In this document: piece after piece, positions 36,901-48,300 of the stretch | Layout of the letters: each line of letters begins with the position of its first letter | How positions within the stretch are numbered: the stretch's first letter is position 1 | The notes under the pieces: model-generated | Databases searched by the model: none | What the model was told of the DNA's origin: nothing | The model's input: the letters and a program-made list of their open reading frames with translations, nothing else | Made by a program: the position numbers and the translations under genes | DNA from: Spisula solida | Lineage: Eukaryota > Mollusca > Bivalvia > Venerida > Mactridae | DNA: 64,000 bases | Direction: 5' to 3' | Assembly (NCBI GenBank): GCA_947247005.1 | Contig: OX365953.1 | Coordinates: 9,243,001 to 9,307,000 of the forward strand

Positions 36901-39900
36901 GCCAAGAAATGGCCCTATAACTAAAAAAAACAAACACAAATATGAAGTTTTTATGCTTGAAAATGATAAATAGTATTTCGGGTTTATTATGTGAAATTCA
37001 GTACAATTGGAATGATAAAACATAACTTATGACCAATTTTGGGATAAAATACATGTGTTACCTCCCTTCCATTTAGAACAGGCACTTAAACCATCGATAG
37101 ATTTGAAGAGAACTAGCGCTATTTCTTAAGTGTAAGACACCCCTGCTCTGGTGGTCCAAGATCAGTGGTTTTAAGGAGGACCACTAACTTATGGAAGGCA
37201 GCTGGTCCCATTGACCACTGAACATACTAAGAAAATTATTTTTCAAACATGATTTTATAGCTGTTTAAAAAAATGGGAACTTCAAACTGATAAAGGATAT
37301 TTAAACAGCAATTAGGACCACCTGCAATTCTGTCAGATCAGCAAGCTGCTGGTCCGCATGCGATATCCTGCGCTTAAAATAATTCTCCATGAGTTATAAT
37401 ATACATTTTTGATATCGCAGGCTTGTTGAAATCTAAATCTATTTTAAGCACACAGTGAATACTTGTCCTGCACGCTTAATTTGCCTGCACGCATCCGCAC
37501 GCTATATTTTTTCAACCGCAACCTTCACACTTGCTAGTATTTTGGTTTGGGCTAGCTTTGGGCCAACATTGAAAAACCGGTAGTGTCAAGCCCTGTCTAA
37601 ATTTGAATGTTACAAATTATTTATTTTAGAACAGTCAGAAGTAAGCCACAGTTTTCAGGCAATGAAGATGTACATGAGATATTGTCGGATTTGAAATCAA
37701 GGTTTGTATAACTTTGATGATCACGTCTTTTATACAATTTTCTAAAATTAGAATTCTGAAATTTCTTATGATGAGATTGTATGACCAGGTGAAAACCTTT
37801 TGTTGTGGTGTGATGCCTAATTTCCTAAATACATGAGAGCTGGTGGTCGCTAAAATGTCTACATTTTCAAACTTTCACCAAAAAAAGTGACAGCAAATAG
37901 TTTACTTCATTCTTTCATGGGATATAACATCACACAAGAAATAATTGTTGTTAATAAGATATTACAGGCCTCAAAAAATATTTTAAAAGCACCTGTGCTG
38001 CAATATTGACATAGAAAAAATCACACTTGTCCAGGGCTGGTATTTTTCATAGTGGCAAACTTAAATATTGTAACTTAAATCAAAAATTGCGATGTACATA
38101 TTTCCCCTAAATTGAAGAATAGCCCATACTTCCTTATAGTGATTGTTAGCGTAGCTCTCTACAAAATGCATAACATTCATACGTAAAGAATTAATAATTT
38201 GGCTTGTTTTATTTAGCTTATTACGCTAATATACATGAAATAGTAAGATTCTAAAAAAATCTTAGTTTTCTACTTAGATCCTTTATTTATAAATACTGGC
38301 CCTGCTATAAATAAAGAAGGAAATATTTTGCTGGACAAGCGGACAAGTAGATTTATTGAAGCCTGTGTTACTTGTCACAAAGTGGCAAGGTGAGGGTTTC
38401 TGATCGCTCTTTGTCCCTTGTGATGGGCACCTATAATTGCTTGTTTTGACACTTGAGGTCACAATTTTGGCCTAAGCCTTATAAATAAAAAGTGGTCACA
38501 ATATATATCCCTAAAATATCGAGCCTTAGTTCAATGTTGGTTCATCTGTGGCCAAGCACTATGTTACTAGGTAAAATCTTTGTTTTAGTAGTTAAACCTT
38601 GTGTTTGGTGTATTTTATAGTTTAAAGGGACAGATAGATGGGCTGCGTGTACCCAATAAGAAATATGGCAATCACACCAAACTGAAAAGTCTGTACGAAG
38701 ACCTTACACTGGAACTTGAAGAGGTGAAAACACAAGAGCTGTTGTTAGAGAAATCTATTCGAGCAGAGGAAAGGTATGTTCAAGTCAACCTGTCTTTACC
38801 ATCCAGCCAAAGAATGCATCAAATGTAACCCAGTTAAAAAGTATGATTGGTTTTCGACAATACTTGTTGTAATTAAACAGTCCCTGAAATCAGGATCTGA
38901 AATTACTAATAATAACTTGTCACAATCACAAAAAAGGAGTGGATTTCCTTCATACTCTGTACATAGTTCCTGTGAAATTACTTATTCAAATCACTTATTA
39001 CTTGTTTCAGACAAGTGATAATTTTGCAGACTGATTAAATTTGTGTTTGTTGTTTTTGTATTGCAAAATATTGCACTGACCATATATACACTGCCAACCA
39101 AAAATAAGTATACAGACATTCCACATTTACTCTTCTGTAATAACACTATATGCAGAACATTGAAACAATAATATTTTTGAAGACAATGAATAGTATTGTT
39201 AATTAAGTGTAAAGATCATATATTGATTGGTAGCCTAGGTGTAAAAATTTATGAAGTTTCTTTGTCAGGCTTGAAAGGTTACTTTGTCATAAAAACATTG
39301 ACAATTCGATCACATGGTTAATTTAATTCAGAACATATTCATCTATACTTCTATCTCTTTTTTGACTCATTTAGTAACTGTAGTTTCAGAAACTAGTATA
39401 ATTGTGACCATCTGATCTGGTGGGCACTATATATATACATGCATATATAAAACTCCACTTGGTTGTCTTTAATACAGGGCACTGGAAGAATTGGAAAGCT
39501 TACAGGAAACTGTTGAAGAAACTGTTACTTTAGATCTGCAGGTAAATTGGGTAGTTTTGAATGAACTCTTGAGTTATAAGTCAGTCTTTACCAAATACAA
39601 ATCAGTTGTTAAGAGTGAAAAATAATTGTCAGATTACAATCAAACCTCAAAAGAATAGTTGGTTCCAAGCCCAGTTGTGCATAGTTTCAGGAAATTTTGT
39701 CAGATTATTTTTGCCAGAGTTATGACCCTTTAATGTCAAAAGTTAATTATTTGGTCAAGGCCTTTAGTGCAGGCCAGCAGGAAGAGGAATAGGAAAGGTA
39801 GGATCTGAATGGTCAAAAGTAAGTTTGTATGCACTCCTTAACCATAGGTCAGATTTCATAACCAGCCTAGCATACAGTCGAGACTTAGGTTGGATGATTA

Positions 39901-40006
39901 TTGCCCAGTTATGGCCCTTTGACGTCAAATACCTCGCTGGTTTCAACTTAATCGTGTATTTCAGATTCCTAGTGACGTGTTGGCAATACCAAGTATATCA
40001 ACCTGA
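33944..40006 (+). CDS. CENPQ: CENP-Q-like kinetochore protein, seven exons
   Basis: CENP-Q is a coiled-coil subunit of the CENP-O/P/Q/R/U module of the constitutive centromere network, bound to inner kinetochore chromatin (established). Exons: 33944-33993, 34768-34844, 35503-35626, 37630-37701, 38621-38773, 39478-39541, 39965-40006. All junctions are GT-AG with matching phase; 193 residues. Evidence: a basic, Ser-rich start (MPPYKSSKVLASKQKSR), QTKTWKPLNNDLKEYI around Trp64 resembling the family's K-x-W-x-P-L motif, then LRVPNKK, then a Glu/Leu-rich coiled coil (about residues 125-178). The last exon encodes SDVLAIPSIST, reminiscent of the family's VLxLP segment. It is shorter than human CENP-Q (268), lacking most of the C-terminal tail. 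AATAAA follows 57 bases after the stop. The terminal exon is the least certain part. Confidence 0.75.
35421..35495 (+). repeat. Dispersed sequence also found before MRM1 exon 5
   Basis: AAAATTTAGTCA and AAAATGACCCTTCAGATTCA recur at 45708-45770. Each copy lies just upstream of a splice acceptor in a different gene. Confidence 0.6.
35660..35960 (+). repeat. Dispersed repeat R4, copy 1 (CENP-Q intron 3)
   Basis: Related to 43370-43620 and 54360-54620: CTGCACTA--, TTTTCTGCAGAAAATAAAAG, and GGATTGGGCATTATGCC before AGTAGAACCCCTG. Class unknown. Confidence 0.5.
36639..36813. mobile_element. Foldback element in CENP-Q intron 3
   Basis: Arms of about 70 bp (TTTGTTTGTTTTGATTGAAT, ATCTCATCTTGTAGTGATAA and complements) surround a short GCGTTACGTGCTC loop. 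The short ORF inside is an artefact of the palindrome. Confidence 0.65.
39087..39420 (+). repeat. Dispersed repeat R5, copy 1
   Basis: Matches 47033-47372 along its length, from ACCAAAAATAAGTATAC to GTTTCAGAAACTAGTATAAT. It sits in CENP-Q intron 5; copy 2 is in an MRM1 intron. Confidence 0.65.
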
Positions 40007-40062
40007 CAGAAGCTCACTTCTTCATGAACTGCAGTGATATGTTATTGTTTTAATACTTATTA

Positions 40063-40068
40063 AATAAA
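40063..40068 (+). promoter_or_regulatory. Poly(A) signal of CENP-Q-like gene
   Basis: AATAAA, 57 bases after the proposed TGA stop; it supports 39965-40006 as the terminal coding exon. Confidence 0.6.
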
Positions 40069-40712
40069 ATATGTAAAGTCTACCAGAAAATCGAATTTTA
40101 TTGTTTTTTGGGAGGTTTTTATCTCAAGCTGTGAAACCTGGGTCCATATTCACAAAACTTCTAAATAATGTTCAAAGACTGTTTAATAATCTTAGCTTTT
40201 GTCTTTAAATAATAGTTTTGTCTATGCATTTTAATATCAAAAAAAGAATTGTTGAAAATAAAATTGAGATTATTTTATTTCTAAGTGAAATGTTTTTCAT
40301 CTAAGAAAATTTCTTTAGAAACTATTTGAGAAGCTTTGTGAATATGGCCCGAGGCGCCGATCTCCCAAAGCATCTCAAGTAGAAATCTCAACTCAAATTG
40401 AGATTTTTCTCAAATCAGAGTCTGAATTTGAGATAAATATGAAGCTTGAGCTCTCCAAATTTTAGTGTAATAAACTTAGAATAATGTTTGTTTTGTACAG
40501 ATTAACAGTACAATGTCGTATGGAAACTGGCTCAAACTATGGGTGACAAAATTTGAGTTGAGATTGGGCTCAGATTGAGATGTTTCGGTAGATCGGGGCC
40601 AGGTATACTGAATTGAAGGAAGAGTCTCCCAAGGTGAGAGGTACATGTACAGCATATTTGTGAACATTAATCAGATCAGTGAACTGTAGTTTTAAAAAAT
40701 TGGTTGAACATT

Positions 40713-40980
40713 TTTATGCCCCCCTATCGATAGATGGGGAGGCATATAGTGATTCACCTGTCCGTCCGTCCTGGTTAACCCAAATTGACCGTTTCTTCAA
40801 GCATTAATATGGCTTGCTACAAAGCTTTCGTACTTGCATGGATGTTGTGTATGAACACTCTCCACACGCCAGTATCACCTAACCCCATTTTGACCTTCAC
40901 CTTGACCTAATTTTGGACTTAGACTTATTTATGGACAAGGCTTCCACAGGGGGCATAAGCGTTTATTGAACGCAGTCTTG
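40713..40980 (+). repeat. Mollusc dispersed repeat (CCCCCCTATCGATAGATGGG type)
   Basis: Begins ATGCCCCCCTATCGATAGAT, then CCTGTCCGTCCGTCC, TTGACCTTCACCTTGACCTA and GGGGGCATAAGCG. This arrangement I associate with abundant bivalve repeats (from memory). Confidence 0.6.
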
Positions 40981-41559
40981 TTTGGTAAAATAAATTTATC
41001 TCTGTGTACAGTCACTGTTCTTGATATCGACATTACAGGATAAAACATGTTTTCCCGAATCTAAAATTTCACAGTCGCGGGGATTCCGGACATAGGCGGC
41101 ATATAGTGGAGTGTGGTTTTTTTTCAACGTTTAAACAAGAAAAAAAGTATAAAAAATTATTATACATTATCATTAAACATCTTTGTTATCACGATTGAGC
41201 AAAACATATCCTAAAAATGCTTTACTATTTGATATATTGCATTTTGTTCCTTCCTGATGGTTCCGAAGCTCTGCAATGATCGCGAGAAAATATACAGATT
41301 TTTCAAGTTAAACATATTATTAATGAAAAAAGAATGTCAGCAAGGTCGTAAAATAGTGCTGTCATTGTTTTGAAGTAAGACTTTTCACATATTCTTATCT
41401 TTTCGCAACAATATATAATAGCGAATAGTGTATTCGTTTGCTCTATACGCTATATGCTGGAATCCCGCTGACCTCAATTTCAATCTATCGGAATACCTCG
41501 CACAACGACGCACAAAAAAATCCGGAAATCAGGAAAGCAGGTTTTAACCTATAATCTTG

Positions 41560-41690
41560 TTTGCATTGGTGCTATGCACCAAGCATGTTAAAGAACCAAG
41601 GACTCGGTTCGGAACCAGCTAGGGTTACGCATCCAGATTCCTTGCTATGTATCACACGACTGTCTCTTCCCCCCCCCCCATGTGGAGGTC
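41560..41690 (+). mobile_element. Mollusc SINE fragment
   Basis: GGTGCTATGCACCAAGCATG followed by TTAAAGAACC, the same core as 21890-22215 (minus). It is followed by a C-run. Confidence 0.5.
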
Positions 41691-42308
41691 TTTGTAAAAC
41701 AATGTATGACTCTCAATTGCAAGCAAACTAAGACAAACCACAAATTTAATTTGCACAAATTGCCATTTCTCGCACAAAGTACCCCTAGAACACGCAGGTG
41801 AGTGGTTGCATTTAATCATGCAAATTGTCTGGAAATTTACAGTTATGGCCCTTTGATAATTAAAATGAGCCTGTACTGGCTTGTAATATTTTGTTGGATT
41901 TCAATGAAAATTTTCATGAACTCTAGACTAAGTTTAAGTTATGTATTTTGTGTAATATTTGGTTGGATGAATATTGCCTGAGTTATGGCCCGTTGATGGT
42001 AGATAATAGACTGCTTTTGAGTGTATGAGCTTGTGCCTTTGAGTGTATAAGCTTGTTCTCAGTAATCAGTAGATTTCAATAACACTTCACATCAATAGTT
42101 TGTGTCAATGTTGTTTTAATCGTTAGGAATTTTAGATATGCTACTTTTTGCCCGAATTTGGCACCGAGTATATCACGGATTTAACGGTCCGAACGTGGTT
42201 TTAGCCATTCGCAACGAGCACAGTTACGTCCCTTTTGAGTAAAACGCCATTTGCAATTGGCAAGTTTATCACACATGTTGTATACTTTCTATTGCTGTTG
42301 TGGCAATT

Positions 42309-45300
42309 ATGTCGCGTTTTCATATGAAGAATTTCGTTAGATTTGCTACAGAAACAAGTCAATTACGATTCTACAATGATAATTACAAACAAGGTTACAA
42401 AACACGACGTCAGAAACAGGACTTCGACAAAAGACCATGGTAAGATCACATTATCAGATTAGTGTGCCCACTCATGACAATGTCAGTGTCTAGTCTAGAT
42501 TGTAGGACTATGTTGACAAGTCATAAGCCCCATTCTATGTCTTATAAGTTTCCGAAATTAGTTGAGACCAAACGACCATAGGTTCTCAGCACAGGGTAGT
42601 GACGCATATTATTTTATGCGTGTGCAGGCGGGGGGTTCCTTTTTTCCAATGCTGAGTTGGTTTTCAATGGAACATAAAAGTACTTCCATAATTAATGTTT
42701 TGACTACAAGACCATTAATTACACCTGGTACTTAAAGGGCCAAATTTTTTAGAGCTTTATTCTTACTTGTCATGTATCAGGGCTAGCTCTGTAGGTTGCC
42801 AATTGGGCCAATGGCCCCAAAAAATCAAAATTGGCCCAAGAAAATTTGCCTTTTCACTTCATTGGCTATATGTATATCACATGTTATCACATGAACTGAG
42901 CAGTTAGCAGCCATGTTATTCCAGCTGAAATACTAACCAGCTGTCACAGCCTTCAACTTGAATAATTATAACAATCTAAATGACAAAGAAAATCCTTGCG
43001 GAAAGTAGCATGTCCCTATATAGCATAACTCATATGGTCATGTTGTTTAGGATGAAGAAAAATACTGGTCCGAAGATTCCGTTGCCTGATATAACTGGAG
43101 AAGTACTATGGGGAATCCACCCTATACAAGCTGCTTTATGTGCTGAGAAACGAATTGTTCACACTGCCTTCTTCAAGGTAAAGTAAATTTGCTTGTTTGT
43201 TTCCCATTCCCTTGGCCTGATCTTCAAGTTATATTTCTTTATTGTGAAGATCCAAAGACGTTTAAAAAATTTCAACTAAATCTATTGTCATGAAATTTTT
43301 AATATTTTTTAGTGTTGAAACTGTGCACCTGTCTTCGCTGCAGGGGTCCTTCAATTCTTGATTATTCAGATATGGATTCACTGCACTAGGTAGAATAGAC
43401 TTTTCTAAAGAAAATAAAAAGATACTTGATGAAAGAATTGATAAGCTCTAATAAGGCTCATTTGAAATTTTATGAGCTGATTTTAACAAGAAAGCAATGT
43501 TTGAACACAATCTTTATGTGTGGATGTGTGCTTATGCCACCCAAAACAGACTTGCATCTTATTTGCAGAATTAGGACCCTGATACTGGAAATAAGTTGGA
43601 GTAACTTTGTGGCCCTTGTTTAAATTTCATGTTAACTGTGTTCTTACAGGTCAGTGAAGTCAGTATTTCTTAAATTGTAAACCAAAAACTGTATTTGTTT
43701 ATAGACAGGTGTGCACAACAAGAGGATAGCTAAGATACGAAGTTTGTGTGAAGCAAGAAATATATCCATGTTTGAAATGTCAGGAAACACACTGGATTTA
43801 CTTGTAGGAAACCATCCACACCAGGTACTGTGTGTATTACCACAGGAACTTGCATTTATAATTTAAAAAAAATTTTTTAAAAAATTTAAAAATAATTTTT
43901 TTTTTCACTAGGCCTATTTTACTACTAAAATATAGACAGGAGTGCAATGCGATTGTATCCCACGAACTATTCTAATACAAATATTTTCTCTCTCTTGAGC
44001 AGACGCTCAATGGAGTCGACGCCAAATCAAAACTCCACAAATATTGGCTTTAAAAGCCGATATTAGACGATTATCGGTACCGATCGGTTGAGGTGCGGAT
44101 GTATTCTGTATTGTTATTAGCCCCTTTAACTGCCTAGATCATGTGTTTTAACTGTCAAGTTGGTAGAGAGAAAATATTTGTATTAGAATAGTTTGTGGGA
44201 TACAATGGCATTGCACTCCAGTCTATATTTTAATAGTACAGTAGGCCTAGTGAAAAAAAAAAAATTCAAAATTTGTTTTCAATTTATAAATGCAAGTTCC
44301 TGTGGTATTACATACCAAATACAGTCAGCCCTGTTTTTAACAAAGATCTTAATATACAATCCAATTTTATTAGAAAATACACAAACAATAATTTTCTAAA
44401 TTCTATAAGAGGCAGAAAAAAGTAACATCATGCAGTAAAAGAAACTTAGCTCTTCAAACTGCTATTGTTCATTAAAAAAGGTTGGCGACCCAGGAGGAAT
44501 TAGACATTTTCAATTTTTGATGTCTAAATCCCCACCCAGGAGACAATGCTAACTGTCTAAATCCCCACAGTGGGACATATTTTTTCATCCGGGTACTTTA
44601 ATTAAAACACTAATAAAAGTATCACTGTCTTCTTTCGCAGTGTTGAAATTCCCAGACAAAAGTATTCCCCAGAGTCGATAAAGTTGTCTAATTCCTGCGT
44701 GTCAGGAAGATTCGTCTGTCTAATTCCCCCTGTATCCCCCCCCCCCCCCGAGCTGGCATAATATTGACTGGTGCATTAGGTGCACTAAGGTAAACTGTCC
44801 CCTCTCTTCATCTTTTGTTTTACTATGGTGAATATATTTTCAGGGTATTTGTCTGGATGTGTCTATACTATGGTGAATATATTTACAGGGTATTTGTCTG
44901 GATGTGTCTATACTATGGTGAATATATTTACAGGGTATTTGTCTGGATGTGTCTATATTACCAATCCAAAATTTTAGAGAGGAAGATATTTCCAGGTTTG
45001 TATGATTAGCAAATTTGTACATTAAAAAAGGCTTGTTTTAAAGGTTGTTTGTTATCAACTGAGACAGTTCAGGTCTCAATAAATCTACTCGTCCGCTCGT
45101 CCTGCCAATTTTTTTCCTTCTTTATTTATTTAGCAGGACGAGTAAGATTTGGGGATTTCTTCTTTGTCTACGTTGCAGGACAAGCGCTTTTAAAAATATT
45201 TGTTGAGGACTGCAGTTGTAAGTGCCACATCATGTGTGCTTTCCCGGTCAGATTGGCCAATGACTTTTGACTTTGGTGTAAGAGACAGTTGTGTGATACA

Positions 45301-48300
45301 AGAAGTCCCAGTTGGCTTGTAACCCTAGCCCAATTCCCATGTGCTCATTGGGTCTTTAAAGTGCAGCACAGATACATGTGAGACTACCTCTTGGTTGGGT
45401 CACAAACTAGTACATCAGTCTCTAGTTTGGTAGGAAACACTAAAAAGTGTTAACTTTAAGAACTTACATATTGCCCTGGGGTGGCATTCAATATTGATCT
45501 TACTTAAGGATAAGTACAACCAATTAGATCACACCATATTTAACTCTTGGTCAGTAACAGGCAATATGATTGGCTACATCCTTATTCTCCATTTGAATAA
45601 GATCAATATTGTAGACCACACCTGGCCAATTATTGAAAGAGCATCAAGCACTCGTAGGACGTGCTCTTGTTTCTTAAAATCATGGGTATTTTGTCCTTAA
45701 AATGGTAAAATTTAGTCATAAGAATCAAAATGACCCTTCAGATTCAGAAGCTAGTGTAACCCCCGTATTACATGTAAATCTCCTACCTGTTTCAGTGAGA
45801 GTTTAATCAAGCCAAATGGTGAACCAGTTGTATGGATGATACCATACAGAGTTAAAGATACAATGAACATGGGAGCTATATTGAGATCTTCACATTATTT
45901 TGGTGTTAACAGAGTCCTTGTACCTGCATCATATAGGTAAGGTATACTGTATATCACTTTATATTCGTGTGAGCTTTATTTCGCAATTTTCCGTTTTGAA
46001 CTTATTTAGCAAATTTATGAATTCGCGATCGAGGAACCCAAATATTAAATTCGCGAGCAAATCTACAAAAACATTTGGTATGTAATAAGTATAACCAAAC
46101 TTGATTGTTTCTAATTACTAGATATATCATAACTTGTATACTGTAGTTTGTTAAATACATTTCACACATTGTATCAGTTAATTGTGTTTTCGCGGTTAAT
46201 AGGGCGTCGTATTTAACATGGCTATTAATCTTTATTGTTTTAAGTTTCTTGCTTGTGAAAATAATTGTCTCATAAGTCCCTTATATGGATACAGGTACGT
46301 TATAAAAATAGACTACATGCATACCAAAATGATATTTATGACCAAAATATGTTTTTGAAATTGCCCAGATATATCTTATGTTATGGAAGTATATTTACGT
46401 GGAATGATGATTTCGCAATGAGTACGAATAGCAAAAATTAAACCAACGCAAATAATACCGGATTTACAGTAGTGTGGAGATATTAACGTGATCCTGACCT
46501 TTAAACATGAATAATTATATTAAAAGATTCTTACATTGAATATATCAATTTCTTTGAGCAAATCATGCAGTGTTCTGGGGTGTAGAAATGTTATCATTAA
46601 GCGAGTTTAACTTTAAAATTAAACGGTTTGTTATAGGGTTCTTTTTATGTAAAAAGAAGAAAATTATTAAAAGTAACTGGCAAGAATGCTCTAATAGCCA
46701 ATTGACTTAGCTGCCTACTGGCTCATTCCTACACCCCTGAGTGTTGGTTCTTTAAATTTCTGTTTCTGTTGCACCTCAAGCACATAACAAAACTAATACT
46801 TCCCAAATAAATGACGATTGGCTGCCATAGGGACATGCATGTTTAACAAACTGAAGTTTGATGGATGTCACAAAGTTTGTCCACACTTGGTTCTCGCTAG
46901 CCATTGGTCGGATTTCATTGAAGCTTCACATGAGTACTCTGTACCAAACCCAGTTGTGCAATTTGTCAGGAATTTTTGGTCAGATGATTTTGCCAGAGTT
47001 ACCCGGTAACTATGGTCTGTTGTTGGAGATAAACAGTGCCCACCAAAAATAAGTATACATATGTTATTTCCCCATTCACTTGTCTGTAATATCACTATTT
47101 GCAAAACAGTGGAACAACATTATTTTTGAAGAAAATGAATATGTTTGTTTATTAAATGAAAAGGCAATACATTAATTGGTACCCTAGGTGCAAAATCTGA
47201 AGTTTCTTTGTCCCTCTTGAATGGTAACTTTATCACAAAAAGATGGAAAAATTCAGCCTTTTTTATCACATGGTTATTTAAGTTCCGAACAACTTCATCT
47301 TTATTTCTTTCTCTATTTTGACTTATTTAGTAACTGTAGTTTCAGAAACTAGTATAATTGTGACCGTCTGATAAACATATGTTGAATAATTCAACCAAGT
47401 TTAATTTTGCAACAATTGTTTACTGTATGTTTTAGTTGATGTACCGGTATTTGTTTTGTATTCAGCTCTGCAATGAATTCTGTAGTGAGTAAAGCTAGTG
47501 CTGGCGCTATGGAAATAATGCATATAAAATCACTGAAGGACGACTGGTCTTTAGAACAATGTTTGAAGGTTAGTTAGTATAAACAATGTAATATTCTTGG
47601 ACTAGTGTGTTACATAAAGGGCCCGGGATGTGTAGTGATTATGCCCCATTGAGGATGGGTGAATTTACTAAAATTGCTTATACAGTACTGCCTCACCATA
47701 GTAGTTCTCTGTAGAGCAACAACCTCTATAACAATGCCTTCAAAATTTCCCAAAGCCAATATTTACTATATATTAAACCTCTGTATACTAATATCCTTAG
47801 ACTTAATATGTACATATGTAGGTTGGTCATCCTCAGTAGATGGTCCCTATTGACTTTAAAGTCCATATGACTAACTAAAGGTACATTATCTTGGCTGCCA
47901 TAGTGGTCATACATATATATAGATTCGAGTATGCTTGAAGTATCCTTTAAAGCCACATTATCTCTCCCAAGACCTTTATTCCGATCATCCAGTAAATAGA
48001 CTAATTACAAAGAATTAGGATGTATTCATAAATGACCAATAATTGACGACAAAATGTTAAATGTATCCGTCGAGATAGTATGCCAAAAATCACATTTATG
48101 ATGACAAAATACTAATTTTGCAAGAGTTGTTTCCCTTAGGTTATAAATTGTGCATTTATTGTTTACCAACCAACCAGGGATCGGCACAGAGGGCGATCTG
48201 GGCGAAGAACTCGCCTTAATTAGCCTCATGTCGCTTAATTAGCGCTTCAGGGCGAAATTCAAGGCGCCTTCAATTTTGTCATTTTTGAGAACGGCGACAC

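Larger units (their letters stand above)
40069..42308. other. Intergenic between CENP-Q-like gene and MRM1
   Basis: Contains a mollusc GGGGCATA repeat (40713-40980) and a SINE fragment (41560-41690). The last 130 bases should hold the MRM1 promoter, but no motif stands out. Confidence 0.5.

Noticed and set aside
41039..41095. Alternative CENP-Q terminal exon (reads DKTCFPESKISQ then stop)
   Set aside because: It is in phase after 39541, but no poly(A) signal is close and it fits the family less well than 39965-40006, which has AATAAA downstream.
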